Counted from the stretch's first letter, positions 34,960-44,575 are shown. The stretch is 64,000 bases of DNA from Cytophagaceae bacterium ABcell3 (GCA_030913385.1 CP133159.1:3618584-3682583), one strand, 5' to 3'. Notes: a model not told the origin generated them from the letters alone. Numbers and translations are program-made.

Positions 34960-36051
34960 TTACCTATAAATACCCATTCTATTTAACTTCTGCTGATATT
35001 TACGAGCATTTTCTTTATGTTGTTCATATGTTTCTGCAAAAACATGTCCCCCAGACATATCTGGATCTGCACAAAAGAAAAGATAGTCGTGCGACTCGTA
35101 ATCTAAAACTGCGTCTATAGCTTTGGCGGGAACTGTAAAAACTGGACCAGGGGGAAGTCCATTGACGCGATATGTATTATAGCTGGACTGTATTTTTTTA
35201 TGTCGTTTCAATACCCGCCGAATATTGGCCTGACCAGCAGCGTATACTACTGTGGGGTCTGCTTGTAAACGCATATTGCTACTAAGCCTGTTGAGGTATA
35301 AACCAGCAATAGCAGGCATTTCCTCTTCGAGTTTGGTTTCAGCGTATACAATAGATGCCAATATGCCAGCTTCCAGTGGGGTCAAACCTGCTTCTTCACA
35401 TTTTGCAATTCGCTCTGGCGTCCAAAATAAGCAATATTCATTGTAAAGGCACTCAAACAACTCCTCTGGTGTTAAGTCTTGATAAGCATAAAAATCGCCC
35501 GCAATAAACAGCCCATAAACAGACTCTTTGTCAAAAGCCGGGTCGTATTCTTTTAAAAATGCTTCATTTTGAAAAAGCGTGACCACGTCAGATTCCGTAA
35601 CAGAAAGATCTTTACAAAGAACTTTAAGCACATTTCTACGAAGTTTCCGTATAGGAACAGACACTTTCACACTCTCCCTAATAGGTTTCCTTGATAAATG
35701 GAAAAGGATTTGAATGTTATTCCACCCATTCTTTACTTCATATAAACCTTGGTGCACACTGCTTCTTCCTGTAATAAAGGCTAATGTTTTTAACGTAAAA
35801 GAATTGCCTAATATGCCTTTGGTTTTCATAGAATCCGCAAGCGATGTTAGGGGCTGGTCTTCATGGGCATACACCATATACTTCTCAGACCGAAGTTGAA
35901 TATTGGAGAAAAACAGGGTTTTAATGAAAAAGTAAATAGTAAAAAGTAAAAGCGCCAGTCCAGCCGACCATAGTTTAAGTTTGCGGCTATTTACCCAGGT
36001 CTTTTTTTTCCTTCGTCTTGCCCGCTTTGTCTTATTTTTTCTCCCTGCCAT
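34960..36051 (-). CDS. mltG: Endolytic murein transglycosylase MltG
   Basis: MltG cleaves nascent glycan strands at the inner membrane and sets their length. The chain begins with a very basic cytoplasmic tail (KNKTKRARRRKKKTW) and one membrane segment (about 28-46), followed by LysM-like and YceG domains. The active site is ASIVYAETKLEEEMPAIAG with the catalytic glutamate, then NRLSSNMRLQADPTVVYA and INGLPPGP-like VNGLPPGPVFTVP. I set the start at 36051; in-frame ATG at 36117 would add 22 residues ahead of the basic tail. A hypothetical secreted-protein gene precedes it on the same strand. Confidence 0.93.
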   Translation of the reverse strand: MAGRKNKTKRARRRKKKTWVNSRKLKLWSAGLALLLFTIYFFIKTLFFSNIQLRSEKYMVYAHEDQPLTSLADSMKTKGILGNSFTLKTLAFITGRSSVHQGLYEVKNGWNNIQILFHLSRKPIRESVKVSVPIRKLRRNVLKVLCKDLSVTESDVVTLFQNEAFLKEYDPAFDKESVYGLFIAGDFYAYQDLTPEELFECLYNEYCLFWTPERIAKCEEAGLTPLEAGILASIVYAETKLEEEMPAIAGLYLNRLSSNMRLQADPTVVYAAGQANIRRVLKRHKKIQSSYNTYRVNGLPPGPVFTVPAKAIDAVLDYESHDYLFFCADPDMSGGHVFAETYEQHKENARKYQQKLNRMGIYR

Positions 36052-36132
36052 ATTATTAAATATTTTAGTAAAAAATTTTAAGACAAAAACTTTAGGCCGA
36101 CCCGAAAAAGAATCCATTGTAGTCAACCAAAC

Positions 36133-36606
36133 TTAGTGTCTTTCAGCCTCTATAGGAATGTTTATCATTTTACCTTCTGTTACTTTAACTTTTTTAGACT
36201 GGTTATTTCCTAAAGACATTTCAAACTCAAACTCTCCTGAGAGTACGAGATTTTCTTCGTCTAAGGTTACAATTTTAATAACACCTGAGTTAGGACGGAA
36301 CAAGTCATTCACGCCAGGTTCGGTATACCTTACAAAAGCTTCACGGCCTTTGGTGCTTAGGTCGATCTGCTTTTCAGCAGGGTTAATAAATATAAAAGTA
36401 CTGAATTTATCATTACTCAAAGAAAGCTCTTTATGCCCACCTGTAATGGTTCTAAGGTTAGCTTTCATGTCTTTAATAATAAAAGGCTTCCCATTAATTT
36501 TACAGGAAAAAACTCCGCTTTCCTGCTCCTCAGGGTCATTATTTACCTTAAAAGAAGATAAAGAGATGACTAATGTTATGATTAATAAAGAATAAAGCTT
36601 CTTCAT
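36133..36606 (-). CDS. Secreted hypothetical protein
   Basis: The 157-residue product starts with a signal peptide (MKKLYSLLIITLVISLSSF) and has a beta-rich mature part: VFSCKINGKPFIIKDMKA, then SGEFEFEMSLGNNQSKKVKV. The pattern of a single small beta-sandwich with a GKPF segment is common in Bacteroidetes lipoprotein-like or periplasmic proteins of unknown role. No lipobox is seen. It lies 82 bases before the mltG start chosen here, on the same strand. No function is assigned. Confidence 0.65.
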   Translation of the reverse strand: MKKLYSLLIITLVISLSSFKVNNDPEEQESGVFSCKINGKPFIIKDMKANLRTITGGHKELSLSNDKFSTFIFINPAEKQIDLSTKGREAFVRYTEPGVNDLFRPNSGVIKIVTLDEENLVLSGEFEFEMSLGNNQSKKVKVTEGKMINIPIEAERH

Positions 36607-36741
36607 GTTTTGGCTAACTTTTTAATATTACCTAAAGGCAATAAGCAATGTTTACGTTTTATTAATAAAAAAATAATTTATTGTATTTTTTACACAAGCT
36701 AATATATAAATCTGATATGAATTTTCCAAAAAATAATATCA

Positions 36742-39657
36742 CTAAAAGGCGAGATTGTAAATAATTTCAAAACTTGTGCGCTCTGTAATAGGCAGGTAAC
36801 TAAACCTAACCCCTATATTTAGAGGAAAAACAAAATTTACCAAATGAAAGTCCGAATACAGTTCCGCACCTACTGACCTATACGCCATGCCGTTTTCTGT
36901 GCCTACCCCTTGAGCAAAATCAGCAAACACAGCCATACTAAACCTTTGAATATATAGCAAAGGGCCTATTCTCCAATCTGGATAAAACAATGGAAAATGA
37001 TAATCGCTATAAATGCCTTTCATTTCTTTTTCAAAACCTATAAAGTACCCTCGGGGAAAAGGGATAATAGACTGAAAAGCCAATGTACCAGGCCCATTGT
37101 GCTGATAAACACCAGACAACCTTAAGCTATGATGCTTAAACAGGCCAGGCATGAAGAACTGAGTATTGACGGAGAAAACAGAGCGGTATCCATCTGCTCC
37201 CAATGGAGCATGCCTGAAATTAATACGTACGCTTTGCCCCCATTCTGGCCTTAAGTCTCTCGGAGCCATTCTATGGTACCGAAAGGCAAATAGGTTATAT
37301 CCCGCAAATAAAAACTTATTGCCCAAATGCTCATCAGGCATTTCAGAAATCCATTCAGTGGTCAATAAATTACCAGACAAAGAAGCGGATAACCCTCTGC
37401 GATACTTATTTCTGGTCAAATTTAAAGGCAGCACGATAGAACCGCCGACAGAATTTTCAATCCACTGACGGTCAACTCCCTGCTCTGCATCAACCAGAAA
37501 CCTGTTTGTTCTGGAAACATTTGCATTCAAAACAGGATACCAGCCCAGGTAGCTTACTGTAGAGTAAAGGCCGCCTTGTTGCTCAAACAGGTTGTATCGG
37601 TAACCTGCATTGACCACAGTAGTACTTAACAAGTTCTGGGACAGCAAACTTAGCCCTGCATCTACCCGATCTGAAGAAAAATCATAACTAATTGGCCCCC
37701 AACTGTGGATATTGAGAAGGTTCCGCAGCTTACTGTACCGCTTAGTCTCATGGTCTGTGTCAGAAACTTCTATTGAATCTGTCAGATAATGAGACTCCTC
37801 TGACATAATATGTTCATGAAGGGCTAAAGAATGGTTGACTACAGAGTCTAACGGAATCTCCAGGAAATGATCCCGATGAAGCCTTACTACATTGTACCCA
37901 TCTGCCGTGTAGTCGGCAAACAATATTTCACTACCATCAGATGCTATGGAAATATCTCTGGCGCCATAGTGAGCATTGGTTATCTGATACACCTTACGCT
38001 CTTGAATATCTAGCCGGTAAATATTATCTGTACCAGACCAGGTACCATGGAAAAACACCTCATTACCATGCATTACAGGTAAAGAGATATCGTCAAATCC
38101 CGGAGAAAGGATGGTGGATATTTGCCCAGTGGGCACATCTAACATTTCTATACTTTTACCTTCAGGCCTTAAAAGCACAAAAACGATCTCCTTTCCACTT
38201 TCAGACCATGAAGGGGTTATAGGAAAATTCCCACCTGGCGTACCATATCGCATTGTTTCTTCGCCATTGGCATTAAGTACAACCAAAGCATAGGTATTGT
38301 CTGGCAAGGTTTCAACAGTGACCATTTGCTCACCATCAGGCGACAAATCCGGTGCATGCAAGTATCGTTTTCGGGTCAACCTTTTTCTCTTTCGCTTACT
38401 TACATCATAGCTTACTATATCAGACCATACTCGATTGTCCCACCTTTTATCAAAAGTATATTCAGACCATACAACCTTTCCCGCTTTAGCTGAGAGTTTT
38501 ACCATTGAAGAATATCCGGGTACATGAAGCCGCTCTTCCGAACCATCAGGATAAATAGTTACAAACTGAGGGTAATGACCAAGTCCTGACTTTTGGGCAA
38601 TTACAACCGAATCGTTAAGTAAAACAGGATAACGGTAATTAGTAAAACCACTTCTCGGATCCTGGTTTAATGCAATATAGTTTTCGAATCCTCTGATAGA
38701 ATCACGCCAAATCCACTGGTCCAACAACTCCCTCATGGTTTCATTGTAAAAACCCCATTTATTTACCCCAGTATGTTTTTTAATGGCTCTTGAAAATGGT
38801 GTTATAAGATGAGGCTTTCTTGCCGGATAGTTCAGTGCGTCTTGCCACAACCCTGCACCATGCTTTGCCCTACCAGAGGCAACTAAAAAGTACCCTGTAG
38901 TATAAAAATCAGGGACAAAATCCTTAAAAGAACCATGAATTCCTTTTTCATAAGAATAAACACCCTTTTCAATCACCTGTGCCTTCAACGGCATTTCAAA
39001 AGAAGGCAACCGCCCCCTCCCTGCCTTACTATGGACTGTTTCCTCAAGAACAGCATCGCCTTCAAAAAACCAAGGGTGGATATAAAGTCCTAAAACAGCA
39101 CCAATGGCCTGTTCTCCAAAAAGGAAATAAAGCAGTCTGGTAACTCCTTGATTAATTTTGTCAAGCTGTACAACATGGCGGAACTCATGAATAGCCAATT
39201 GTTCAAGCCAGTCCTGAGGGTAAATATCCTGCGGACTTATAGAAAACATTTCCTGTCGAAAGGGTGCATAACTCACAAACCCATTGGCAACAACAGATTG
39301 GTTGTGCAAAATCACAGAGACTTTTTTGGGCTCATGCTCTAAAGAAGAGGAAACCTGACTATAAATAGCTTCAAGAATATTGGTGAGTCTTTTCCCTTCG
39401 TCTTCCACTCCTTCAGGAAATATTACTTGAAAGTTATCAGTATTGACCTGTTTCCAACGAATTGAGGCGGGATCTTGCCCCATCATATAAAACTGAGAAA
39501 AGGCAGAAAAAGGCAGAAAAAATAAACAATTACAAAAAAATATAGTTAAGACTAAACATTTCAAGGTTTTAACTTTTGCGCATAATAAGTTTATTGGTAT
39601 TTTTGAAAACTTATTACATGTAATCTTAGAACAGGCCAAATTTAAAAAGAATAACAT
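36742..39657 (-). CDS. Gluzincin-like metallopeptidase, TolB-type propeller and outer-membrane barrel in one chain
   Basis: The 971-residue protein is probably an outer-membrane protein with a signal sequence ending SAFSQ (about 54). Domain 1 (about 60-320) has a zinc-peptidase motif, HEFRH (157-161), and a second glutamate site, WFFEGDAVLEE (196-206), the gluzincin arrangement. Domain 2 (about 340-610) is a TolB/PD40-type propeller with motifs such as APDLSPDGEQM, TPSWSESGKEI and DISIASDGSEILF. Domain 3 (about 660-971) is a beta-barrel ending in a terminal aromatic, IYNLAF. The N-terminal start is uncertain: the signal peptide begins near residue 28, so translation may start later than 39657. 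The substrate is unknown. Confidence 0.8.
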   Translation of the reverse strand: MLFFLNLACSKITCNKFSKIPINLLCAKVKTLKCLVLTIFFCNCLFFLPFSAFSQFYMMGQDPASIRWKQVNTDNFQVIFPEGVEDEGKRLTNILEAIYSQVSSSLEHEPKKVSVILHNQSVVANGFVSYAPFRQEMFSISPQDIYPQDWLEQLAIHEFRHVVQLDKINQGVTRLLYFLFGEQAIGAVLGLYIHPWFFEGDAVLEETVHSKAGRGRLPSFEMPLKAQVIEKGVYSYEKGIHGSFKDFVPDFYTTGYFLVASGRAKHGAGLWQDALNYPARKPHLITPFSRAIKKHTGVNKWGFYNETMRELLDQWIWRDSIRGFENYIALNQDPRSGFTNYRYPVLLNDSVVIAQKSGLGHYPQFVTIYPDGSEERLHVPGYSSMVKLSAKAGKVVWSEYTFDKRWDNRVWSDIVSYDVSKRKRKRLTRKRYLHAPDLSPDGEQMVTVETLPDNTYALVVLNANGEETMRYGTPGGNFPITPSWSESGKEIVFVLLRPEGKSIEMLDVPTGQISTILSPGFDDISLPVMHGNEVFFHGTWSGTDNIYRLDIQERKVYQITNAHYGARDISIASDGSEILFADYTADGYNVVRLHRDHFLEIPLDSVVNHSLALHEHIMSEESHYLTDSIEVSDTDHETKRYSKLRNLLNIHSWGPISYDFSSDRVDAGLSLLSQNLLSTTVVNAGYRYNLFEQQGGLYSTVSYLGWYPVLNANVSRTNRFLVDAEQGVDRQWIENSVGGSIVLPLNLTRNKYRRGLSASLSGNLLTTEWISEMPDEHLGNKFLFAGYNLFAFRYHRMAPRDLRPEWGQSVRINFRHAPLGADGYRSVFSVNTQFFMPGLFKHHSLRLSGVYQHNGPGTLAFQSIIPFPRGYFIGFEKEMKGIYSDYHFPLFYPDWRIGPLLYIQRFSMAVFADFAQGVGTENGMAYRSVGAELYSDFHLVNFVFPLNIGVRFSYLPITERTSFEIIYNLAF

Positions 39658-39692
39658 TATGGCTGTGGCATTTTTTATTTTATATTTTTATA

Positions 39693-40751
39693 ATGATAGA
39701 AGATTCGTATATGTCTCATAAAGACATGTCATATACAAATAAACCAGATTCGTTATTTAACGAAAACATAGCAGACCTTCTTACAGAAGGCCTTGTTATA
39801 ACTTGTCAAGAAGGGTATGTCAAATACTCGAACAAGCACTTCAACCAACTTCTGGACCATATAGACTGCCAAAATACTTTATTGTCAGAGATTATCCCCT
39901 TTTCCCGCGATTTTATAAGGAATACGGAAAAATCTGAAGTAGAGATAAACTGCAAGGTAAAAAACAAGCACAGCATCTTGCAAGTAAAGAAAGATTTACT
40001 TAAAAACCCTGACACAGGCGAAAACAACCAGATCTTTCTCTTCAAGGACATAACCCAAAGCCGAAAGCTTGAAGAGAAAGTAACAGGGCTCAACTCTTTT
40101 ATATATAAGGTGTCGCACGACCTTAAAGCGCCACTATCTTCTATGAGCGGCATAATTAATTTAATAAACCTTGACCCCAACAACAACTCCACCCAAGAAT
40201 ATGTAGAACTACTCCACAAGCAAATAAAAAGGATGAACTGCATTCTGGTCGATTTGCTGGAACTGTCACGGGTAAGTTCTGAAAAATTTGAGAAGTCAGA
40301 AATTAACCTTTCCAACCTCACCTATGAAATTATAGACTCAGTAGGGCACCTTCCCAACTCCGAACACCTCAAAATATACACAAACATCCCTCCTAGCCTA
40401 GTCATCAACATCGAAAAAACACTTATTTCGTCTGTCCTTCAAAACCTCATTATCAATGCGATAAACTACCACAACCTCAGGAGCGAAGATCCTAACATTT
40501 GCATCAACGCAGATTTGGAAGGGAGTATACTAAAGATAAAAATAGCAGATAATGGCCCAGGCATCAGTCCTGAACTGCACGACAAAATCTTTGATAAATT
40601 TTTTAGAGGGAACACAAACGCAGAAGGAAGTGGTTTAGGATTATATATAGTCAAAAACATTATCAGTAAGATGAACGGAGAGATTGTAATGGAAAGCTGT
40701 AGACATTCCGGTACAACGTTTAGCATTTCCCTTCCTGTTAGTGCAAAATAA
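39693..40751 (+). CDS. PAS-domain sensor histidine kinase (orphan)
   Basis: The cytoplasmic protein has a PAS-like N-terminal domain (about 20-125), then a HisKA domain with the phospho-acceptor His142 in KVSHDLKAPL. The HATPase domain follows, with the N-box NLIINAINYH, the G1 box DNGPGI and the G2 box GSGLGLYI. There are no membrane segments, so it senses an internal signal or a partner. No response regulator gene is adjacent. It is divergent from the barrel-protease gene and followed by a 520-base gap before nuoA. An ATG at 39711 (MSHKDM) is an alternative start. Confidence 0.88.
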   Translation: MIEDSYMSHKDMSYTNKPDSLFNENIADLLTEGLVITCQEGYVKYSNKHFNQLLDHIDCQNTLLSEIIPFSRDFIRNTEKSEVEINCKVKNKHSILQVKKDLLKNPDTGENNQIFLFKDITQSRKLEEKVTGLNSFIYKVSHDLKAPLSSMSGIINLINLDPNNNSTQEYVELLHKQIKRMNCILVDLLELSRVSSEKFEKSEINLSNLTYEIIDSVGHLPNSEHLKIYTNIPPSLVINIEKTLISSVLQNLIINAINYHNLRSEDPNICINADLEGSILKIKIADNGPGISPELHDKIFDKFFRGNTNAEGSGLGLYIVKNIISKMNGEIVMESCRHSGTTFSISLPVSAK

Positions 40752-40804
40752 ATTAATAGGGTTACTATCTCATATTATATAAACTTAGGAAAGTGCGTCT
40801 AGAT

Positions 40805-40839
40805 GCTTTTTGTCTCGCCGGCAAGGCCTTACTTGTTTT
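40805..40839. repeat. Short interspersed repeat, copy 2
   Basis: The segment with core CTCGCCGGCAAGGCCTTACT differs from the 26923-26955 copy by about one base in the core. It lies about 54 bases past the histidine kinase stop. Both copies contain GCCGGC and are followed by a T-rich run. Confidence 0.55.
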
Positions 40840-41220
40840 CAAAAAGTGGTTCTTACCTTCATTTAAGAAATGGCAGTTTAAAGCATATTATTTTAGAAGT
40901 TAAAAATTTATTACTTCTTAGGGACTTAAATAAGTAATCCTAAAAAAATAATTTTTCTCCAAAGGAATACTTTCAGCACGAAGTTTGTTGTAGAATAAGG
41001 ATATATAATTAATTCAAAAAAAACAGCGAATACTGAAACTTTAGCAAAAAGAGAGAAGTAAGAGATAGTGTCCAAAAAAAGGATCAAAATAATTTTTTTT
41101 AGAAGGAAAATAACTAATTTTACCCCGAAAAGACATGCAGACTGTAATATTTGACTATAGTTTCGTAATATATTCAACAATGATTACCATGAAGGTAACA
41201 TCATCGCCATTTAAGATATA

Positions 41221-41234
41221 TATCAAATTTGATA
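41221..41234. promoter_or_regulatory. Perfect 14-bp palindrome upstream of nuoA
   Basis: TATCAAATTTGATA is a perfect palindrome ending 38 bases before the nuoA start codon. Its position would suit an operator or a leader element. No regulator family is implied by the sequence, and AT-rich palindromes of this size can occur by chance. Confidence 0.3.
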
Positions 41235-41272
41235 GGCTAAAAATGAAATCCATAAAAGTCAGAAAATAAATT

Positions 41273-41656
41273 ATGAACGAAGCAGCAGATTTCCACCCAT
41301 ATTTCCCTATTGGGCTTCAGTTTTTAGTAGCTCTTGGATTTGTCAGCATTACATTATTAGCAAGCTGGCTTTTAGGGCCAAAAGTAAACACCAAAAACAA
41401 ATTAGAATCTTTTGAGTGCGGTGTTGATTCAGTGGGTAACGCAAGGATGCAGTTTTCTATTAAATACTTTCTTGTCGCCACACTGTTTGTCCTTTTTGAC
41501 GTAGAGGTAATCTTCCTTTACCCTTGGGCTGTAAACTTCCGTGAATTTATAGATGAAATGGGAATTTATGGTCTCCTAAAAATGCTTCTTTTCATGAGTA
41601 GCCTTTTAGTAGGATTCTTTTATGTAATCAAAAAAGGTGCTCTTGATTGGGAATAA
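41273..41656 (+). CDS. nuoA: NADH-quinone oxidoreductase subunit A
   Basis: NuoA is a small membrane subunit of respiratory complex I near the quinone site. The 127-residue chain has three membrane segments and the family motif KNKLESFECGVDSVGNARMQFSIKYFLVA, including the loop cysteine that is conserved in the family. It starts at an ATG at 41273 and opens an 11-gene block, nuoA to nuoK, all on the plus strand. The nuoB gene follows after 43 bases. Confidence 0.97.
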   Translation: MNEAADFHPYFPIGLQFLVALGFVSITLLASWLLGPKVNTKNKLESFECGVDSVGNARMQFSIKYFLVATLFVLFDVEVIFLYPWAVNFREFIDEMGIYGLLKMLLFMSSLLVGFFYVIKKGALDWE

Positions 41657-41699
41657 TTGAATAAACAGGTTTTATAAGCTGAAAACGATCTCCTAGAAT

Positions 41700-42251
41700 A
41701 TGGCAAACAAAGATATAGTAAACATTGCAAAATCACCTGAGGGACTAGAAGGCCCTGGCTTTTTTGCAACTTCATTAGGTAAAGCAGTGGGCCTTGCCAG
41801 AAAACATTCTTTATGGCCACTACCATTTGCCACTTCATGTTGCGGTATTGAGTTTATGGCAACTATGGGCTCTACGTATGATTTAGCTCGTTTTGGAGCT
41901 GAACGCCCTAGTTTCTCCCCACGCCAGTCAGACTTGCTGCTTGTAATGGGAACCATTGCAAAAAAAATGGGCCCTGTTTTAAAGCAGGTATATGAGCAAA
42001 TGGCTGAACCTAAATGGGTAGTGGCTGTAGGAGCCTGTGCTTCAAGCGGTGGAATCTTTGACACATACAGCGTTCTTCAAGGAATTGACAAAATCATCCC
42101 TGTAGATGTATATGTGCCAGGCTGCCCTCCTCGTCCTGAGCAGATCATAGATGGAATCTTAAGAGTACAGGAACTAGCGGCCAATGAACCGCTTAACAGA
42201 AGGGAATCACCTGAATATAAAAAACTACTAGCTTCATACGGAATAGAATAA
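41700..42251 (+). CDS. nuoB: NADH-quinone oxidoreductase subunit B
   Basis: NuoB carries the terminal iron-sulfur cluster N2, which hands electrons to quinone. The four cluster cysteines are present: the adjacent pair Cys47-Cys48 (ATSCCGIEF), Cys113 (GACASSGG) and Cys142 (VPGCPPRPEQ). Length (183) is ordinary. The gene is 2 bases before nuoC, consistent with co-translation. Confidence 0.98.
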   Translation: MANKDIVNIAKSPEGLEGPGFFATSLGKAVGLARKHSLWPLPFATSCCGIEFMATMGSTYDLARFGAERPSFSPRQSDLLLVMGTIAKKMGPVLKQVYEQMAEPKWVVAVGACASSGGIFDTYSVLQGIDKIIPVDVYVPGCPPRPEQIIDGILRVQELAANEPLNRRESPEYKKLLASYGIE

Positions 42252-42253
42252 TC

Positions 42254-42757
42254 ATGGCTGAATTATCTAAAGAAACTATAATAAACAAGCTTAAAGATAA
42301 GTTCGGGGATGCTATTATTTCAGTAGAGGAACCTTATAATTTCCTTACATTTACTGTAGAAAGAAACTCCATACTTGACATACTTCGTTTCCTCTACGAT
42401 GACGAAGAACTATCATTTAAGTTTTTAACCGATATTACAGGGGTTCATTATCCAGAGCCTGACGAGCAGTTGGGTGCTATTTATCATTTGCACAACTTGC
42501 TAAAAAATACAAGGATCAGGTTAAAGGCATTTTTCCCTAAATCTGATCCTTATATTGAGTCAGCAACACCAATCTTTGAGGCTGCAAATTGGATGGAAAG
42601 AGAAACTTATGATTTCTTTGGTATTATATTTAAAAACCATCCAAACTTAAAGAGAATTTTGAATGTGGATGATATGGACTATTTCCCACTAAGAAAAGAA
42701 TATGCCCTTGAAGATGATACAAGGACAGATAAAGACGATTCCATGTTTGGAAGATAA
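42254..42757 (+). CDS. nuoC: NADH-quinone oxidoreductase subunit C
   Basis: NuoC is a peripheral-arm subunit of complex I that packs against NuoD. The 167-residue chain shows the family segment FKFLTDITGVHYPEPDEQLGAIYHL and the signature TPIFEAANWMERETYDFFGIIFKNHPNLKRIL (about 101-134). It is a separate gene, not fused to nuoD as in enterobacteria. The C-terminal tail is short and acidic. Confidence 0.97.
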   Translation: MAELSKETIINKLKDKFGDAIISVEEPYNFLTFTVERNSILDILRFLYDDEELSFKFLTDITGVHYPEPDEQLGAIYHLHNLLKNTRIRLKAFFPKSDPYIESATPIFEAANWMERETYDFFGIIFKNHPNLKRILNVDDMDYFPLRKEYALEDDTRTDKDDSMFGR

Positions 42758-42771
42758 AAAGTTTTGTAAAG

Positions 42772-43983
42772 ATGCTTGCAAAAGACAATAAAAAAGAAGT
42801 ACTCAGTACGGACGTCATTGACAGTTTCAACACCCTGAACATGGGGCCTACCCACCCTGCGACACACGGTGTGTTTCAGAATGTGGTACAGCTCGATGGC
42901 GAAAAAATACTTTCTGCTGAATCTACTATAGGATATATTCACAGGGCTTTTGAAAAACTGGCTGAAAGAAGACCGTATTACCAAATAACCCCTATTACAG
43001 ACAGGCTTAACTACGTATCCTCCCCATTAAACAATATGGGCTGGCATATGACTGTCGAAAAACTTTTAGGTGTAGAGACACCTAAAAAAGTGGACTATAT
43101 GCGGGTTATTATTATGGAACTGGCACGTATATCAGACCATATCATTTGTAACAGTATTCTCGGTGTGGATGCAGGTGCCTTCTCTGGCTTCTTGTATGTA
43201 ATGCAATACCGTGAAAAAATATATGATATATACGAAGAAATCTGCGGTGCACGCCTAACAACAAACATCGGCCGTATCGGTGGTTTGGAAAGAGACTTCT
43301 CTCCTTCTGTTTATGCACGCATCAACGATTTTCTTGAAACCTTCCCAGCTGTTCTAAAAGAGTTCGAAGATCTCTTCAACAGAAACAGGATATTCATGGA
43401 CCGTACCATAGATGTAGGTGGTATAGAGGCAGAAAGAGCATTGAACTATGGGTTTACAGGTCCAAACCTGAGAGCTGCGGGTGTCGATTATGATGTAAGG
43501 ATCATGAACCCTTACTCTTCCTATCAAGATTTTGATTTTGACATTCCTGTAGGAAAAAGCGGAGATTGTTACGACAGGTTTTTGGTCCGTAACGAAGAAA
43601 TGTGGCAAAGCATGAACATCATAAGGCAGGCAGTAGAAAAGATGCCTTCTGGTCCTCATCATGCTGACGTACCTGATTTCTACCTCCCTCCAAAAGAGGA
43701 AGTGTATACGTCAATGGAAGCTTTGATCTACCATTTCAAAATTGTAATGGGTGAATTGGAAGTACCTAAAGGTGAGGTTTATAATTGCATTGAAGCAGCA
43801 AACGGTGAGCTAGGCTACTACCTCATCAGTGATGGCGGTAGAACACCATTTAGACTGCATTTCAGAAGACCAGGCTTTGTTTATTATCAATCTTTCACAG
43901 AATTGATCAAAGGTACACAGCTTGCAGATGCTATTTTAATCTTAAGTAGCCTGAACCTGATAGCAGGCGAAATGGATGCTTAA
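42772..43983 (+). CDS. nuoD: NADH-quinone oxidoreductase subunit D
   Basis: NuoD (49-kDa subunit) forms the quinone-binding pocket with NuoB. Conserved blocks include MGPTHPATHGVFQNVVQLDG (about 24-43), IGYIHRAFEKLAERRPYYQ, and FCPN-like GLNY segments such as LNYGFTGPNLRAAGVDYD. The C-terminal region includes ISDGGRTPFRLHFRRPGF and ends AGEMDA. The length of 403 residues is normal. It follows nuoC by 14 bases and precedes nuoE by 55. Confidence 0.98.
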   Translation: MLAKDNKKEVLSTDVIDSFNTLNMGPTHPATHGVFQNVVQLDGEKILSAESTIGYIHRAFEKLAERRPYYQITPITDRLNYVSSPLNNMGWHMTVEKLLGVETPKKVDYMRVIIMELARISDHIICNSILGVDAGAFSGFLYVMQYREKIYDIYEEICGARLTTNIGRIGGLERDFSPSVYARINDFLETFPAVLKEFEDLFNRNRIFMDRTIDVGGIEAERALNYGFTGPNLRAAGVDYDVRIMNPYSSYQDFDFDIPVGKSGDCYDRFLVRNEEMWQSMNIIRQAVEKMPSGPHHADVPDFYLPPKEEVYTSMEALIYHFKIVMGELEVPKGEVYNCIEAANGELGYYLISDGGRTPFRLHFRRPGFVYYQSFTELIKGTQLADAILILSSLNLIAGEMDA

Positions 43984-44038
43984 TAATTGAGGTTAATCAC
44001 TTAGCTGTTTTTCAGCACTAATACTTCGTAATAGAACA

Positions 44039-44575
44039 ATGGAAGATACAGTAAAGAACGAAGTCAGGTTTTCTGACGAAAAGTTAAATCTTGTTAAAGA
44101 GATCATAAGCAGGTATCCTGAAGGAAGACAGAAATCGGCCTTGCTTCCGGTACTTCATATTGCTCAAAGGGAGTTTGGTGGCTGGTTAAGTCCTCAGGTA
44201 ATGGACTATGTAGCATCTTTACTGAGCATACAGCCAATAGAAGTTTACGAGGTGGCAACATTTTATACCATGTTCAACCTTGAGCCTATTGGCCACTGTA
44301 TGATAGAATTTTGCAGAACCGGCCCTTGTATGACCAGAGGGGTAGAAGAAGTAATAGACTATGCTGAACAAAAACTTGGCATAAAAGAAGGGGAAACAAC
44401 TCCTGACGGTAAATTTACCATTAAATGCGTAGAATGTTTAGGTAGCTGCGGTTCAGCACCAATGGCTCAAATAGGCAAGTTCTACTACGAAAACCTTACT
44501 CCTGAAAAAATTGATAAGATTGTTGAAATATTCAGCGATCCAGAAAGCGATACCTTTAAAAAGTACGATATCTAA
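44039..44575 (+). CDS. nuoE: NADH-quinone oxidoreductase subunit E
   Basis: NuoE (24-kDa subunit) holds the [2Fe-2S] cluster N1a of the NADH-oxidising module. The four ligands are seen at Cys92 and Cys97 (CRTGPC) and at Cys133 and Cys137 (CLGSC). The helical N-terminal domain has the typical REFGGWLSPQVMDYVASLL and YEVATFYTMF. Length is 178. It is 39 bases upstream of nuoF. Confidence 0.97.
   Translation: MEDTVKNEVRFSDEKLNLVKEIISRYPEGRQKSALLPVLHIAQREFGGWLSPQVMDYVASLLSIQPIEVYEVATFYTMFNLEPIGHCMIEFCRTGPCMTRGVEEVIDYAEQKLGIKEGETTPDGKFTIKCVECLGSCGSAPMAQIGKFYYENLTPEKIDKIVEIFSDPESDTFKKYDI

Larger units (their letters stand above)
40752..41272. other. Gene-free stretch before nuoA
   Basis: No convincing gene is seen. 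The stretch is very AT-rich and holds copy 2 of the short repeat (40805-40839) and a 14-bp palindrome at 41221-41234. A minus-strand frame near 40926-41180 encodes only low-complexity hydrophobic sequence and was not accepted. The nuo promoter must lie here, but no clear pair of -33 and -7 elements was found. Confidence 0.6.

Noticed and set aside
40926..41180. Minus-strand frame encoding a hydrophobic 84-residue peptide upstream of nuoA
   Set aside because: Composition is that of AT-rich DNA read as Leu, Ile, Phe; no ordered membrane-protein pattern, and it lies in the nuo promoter region.
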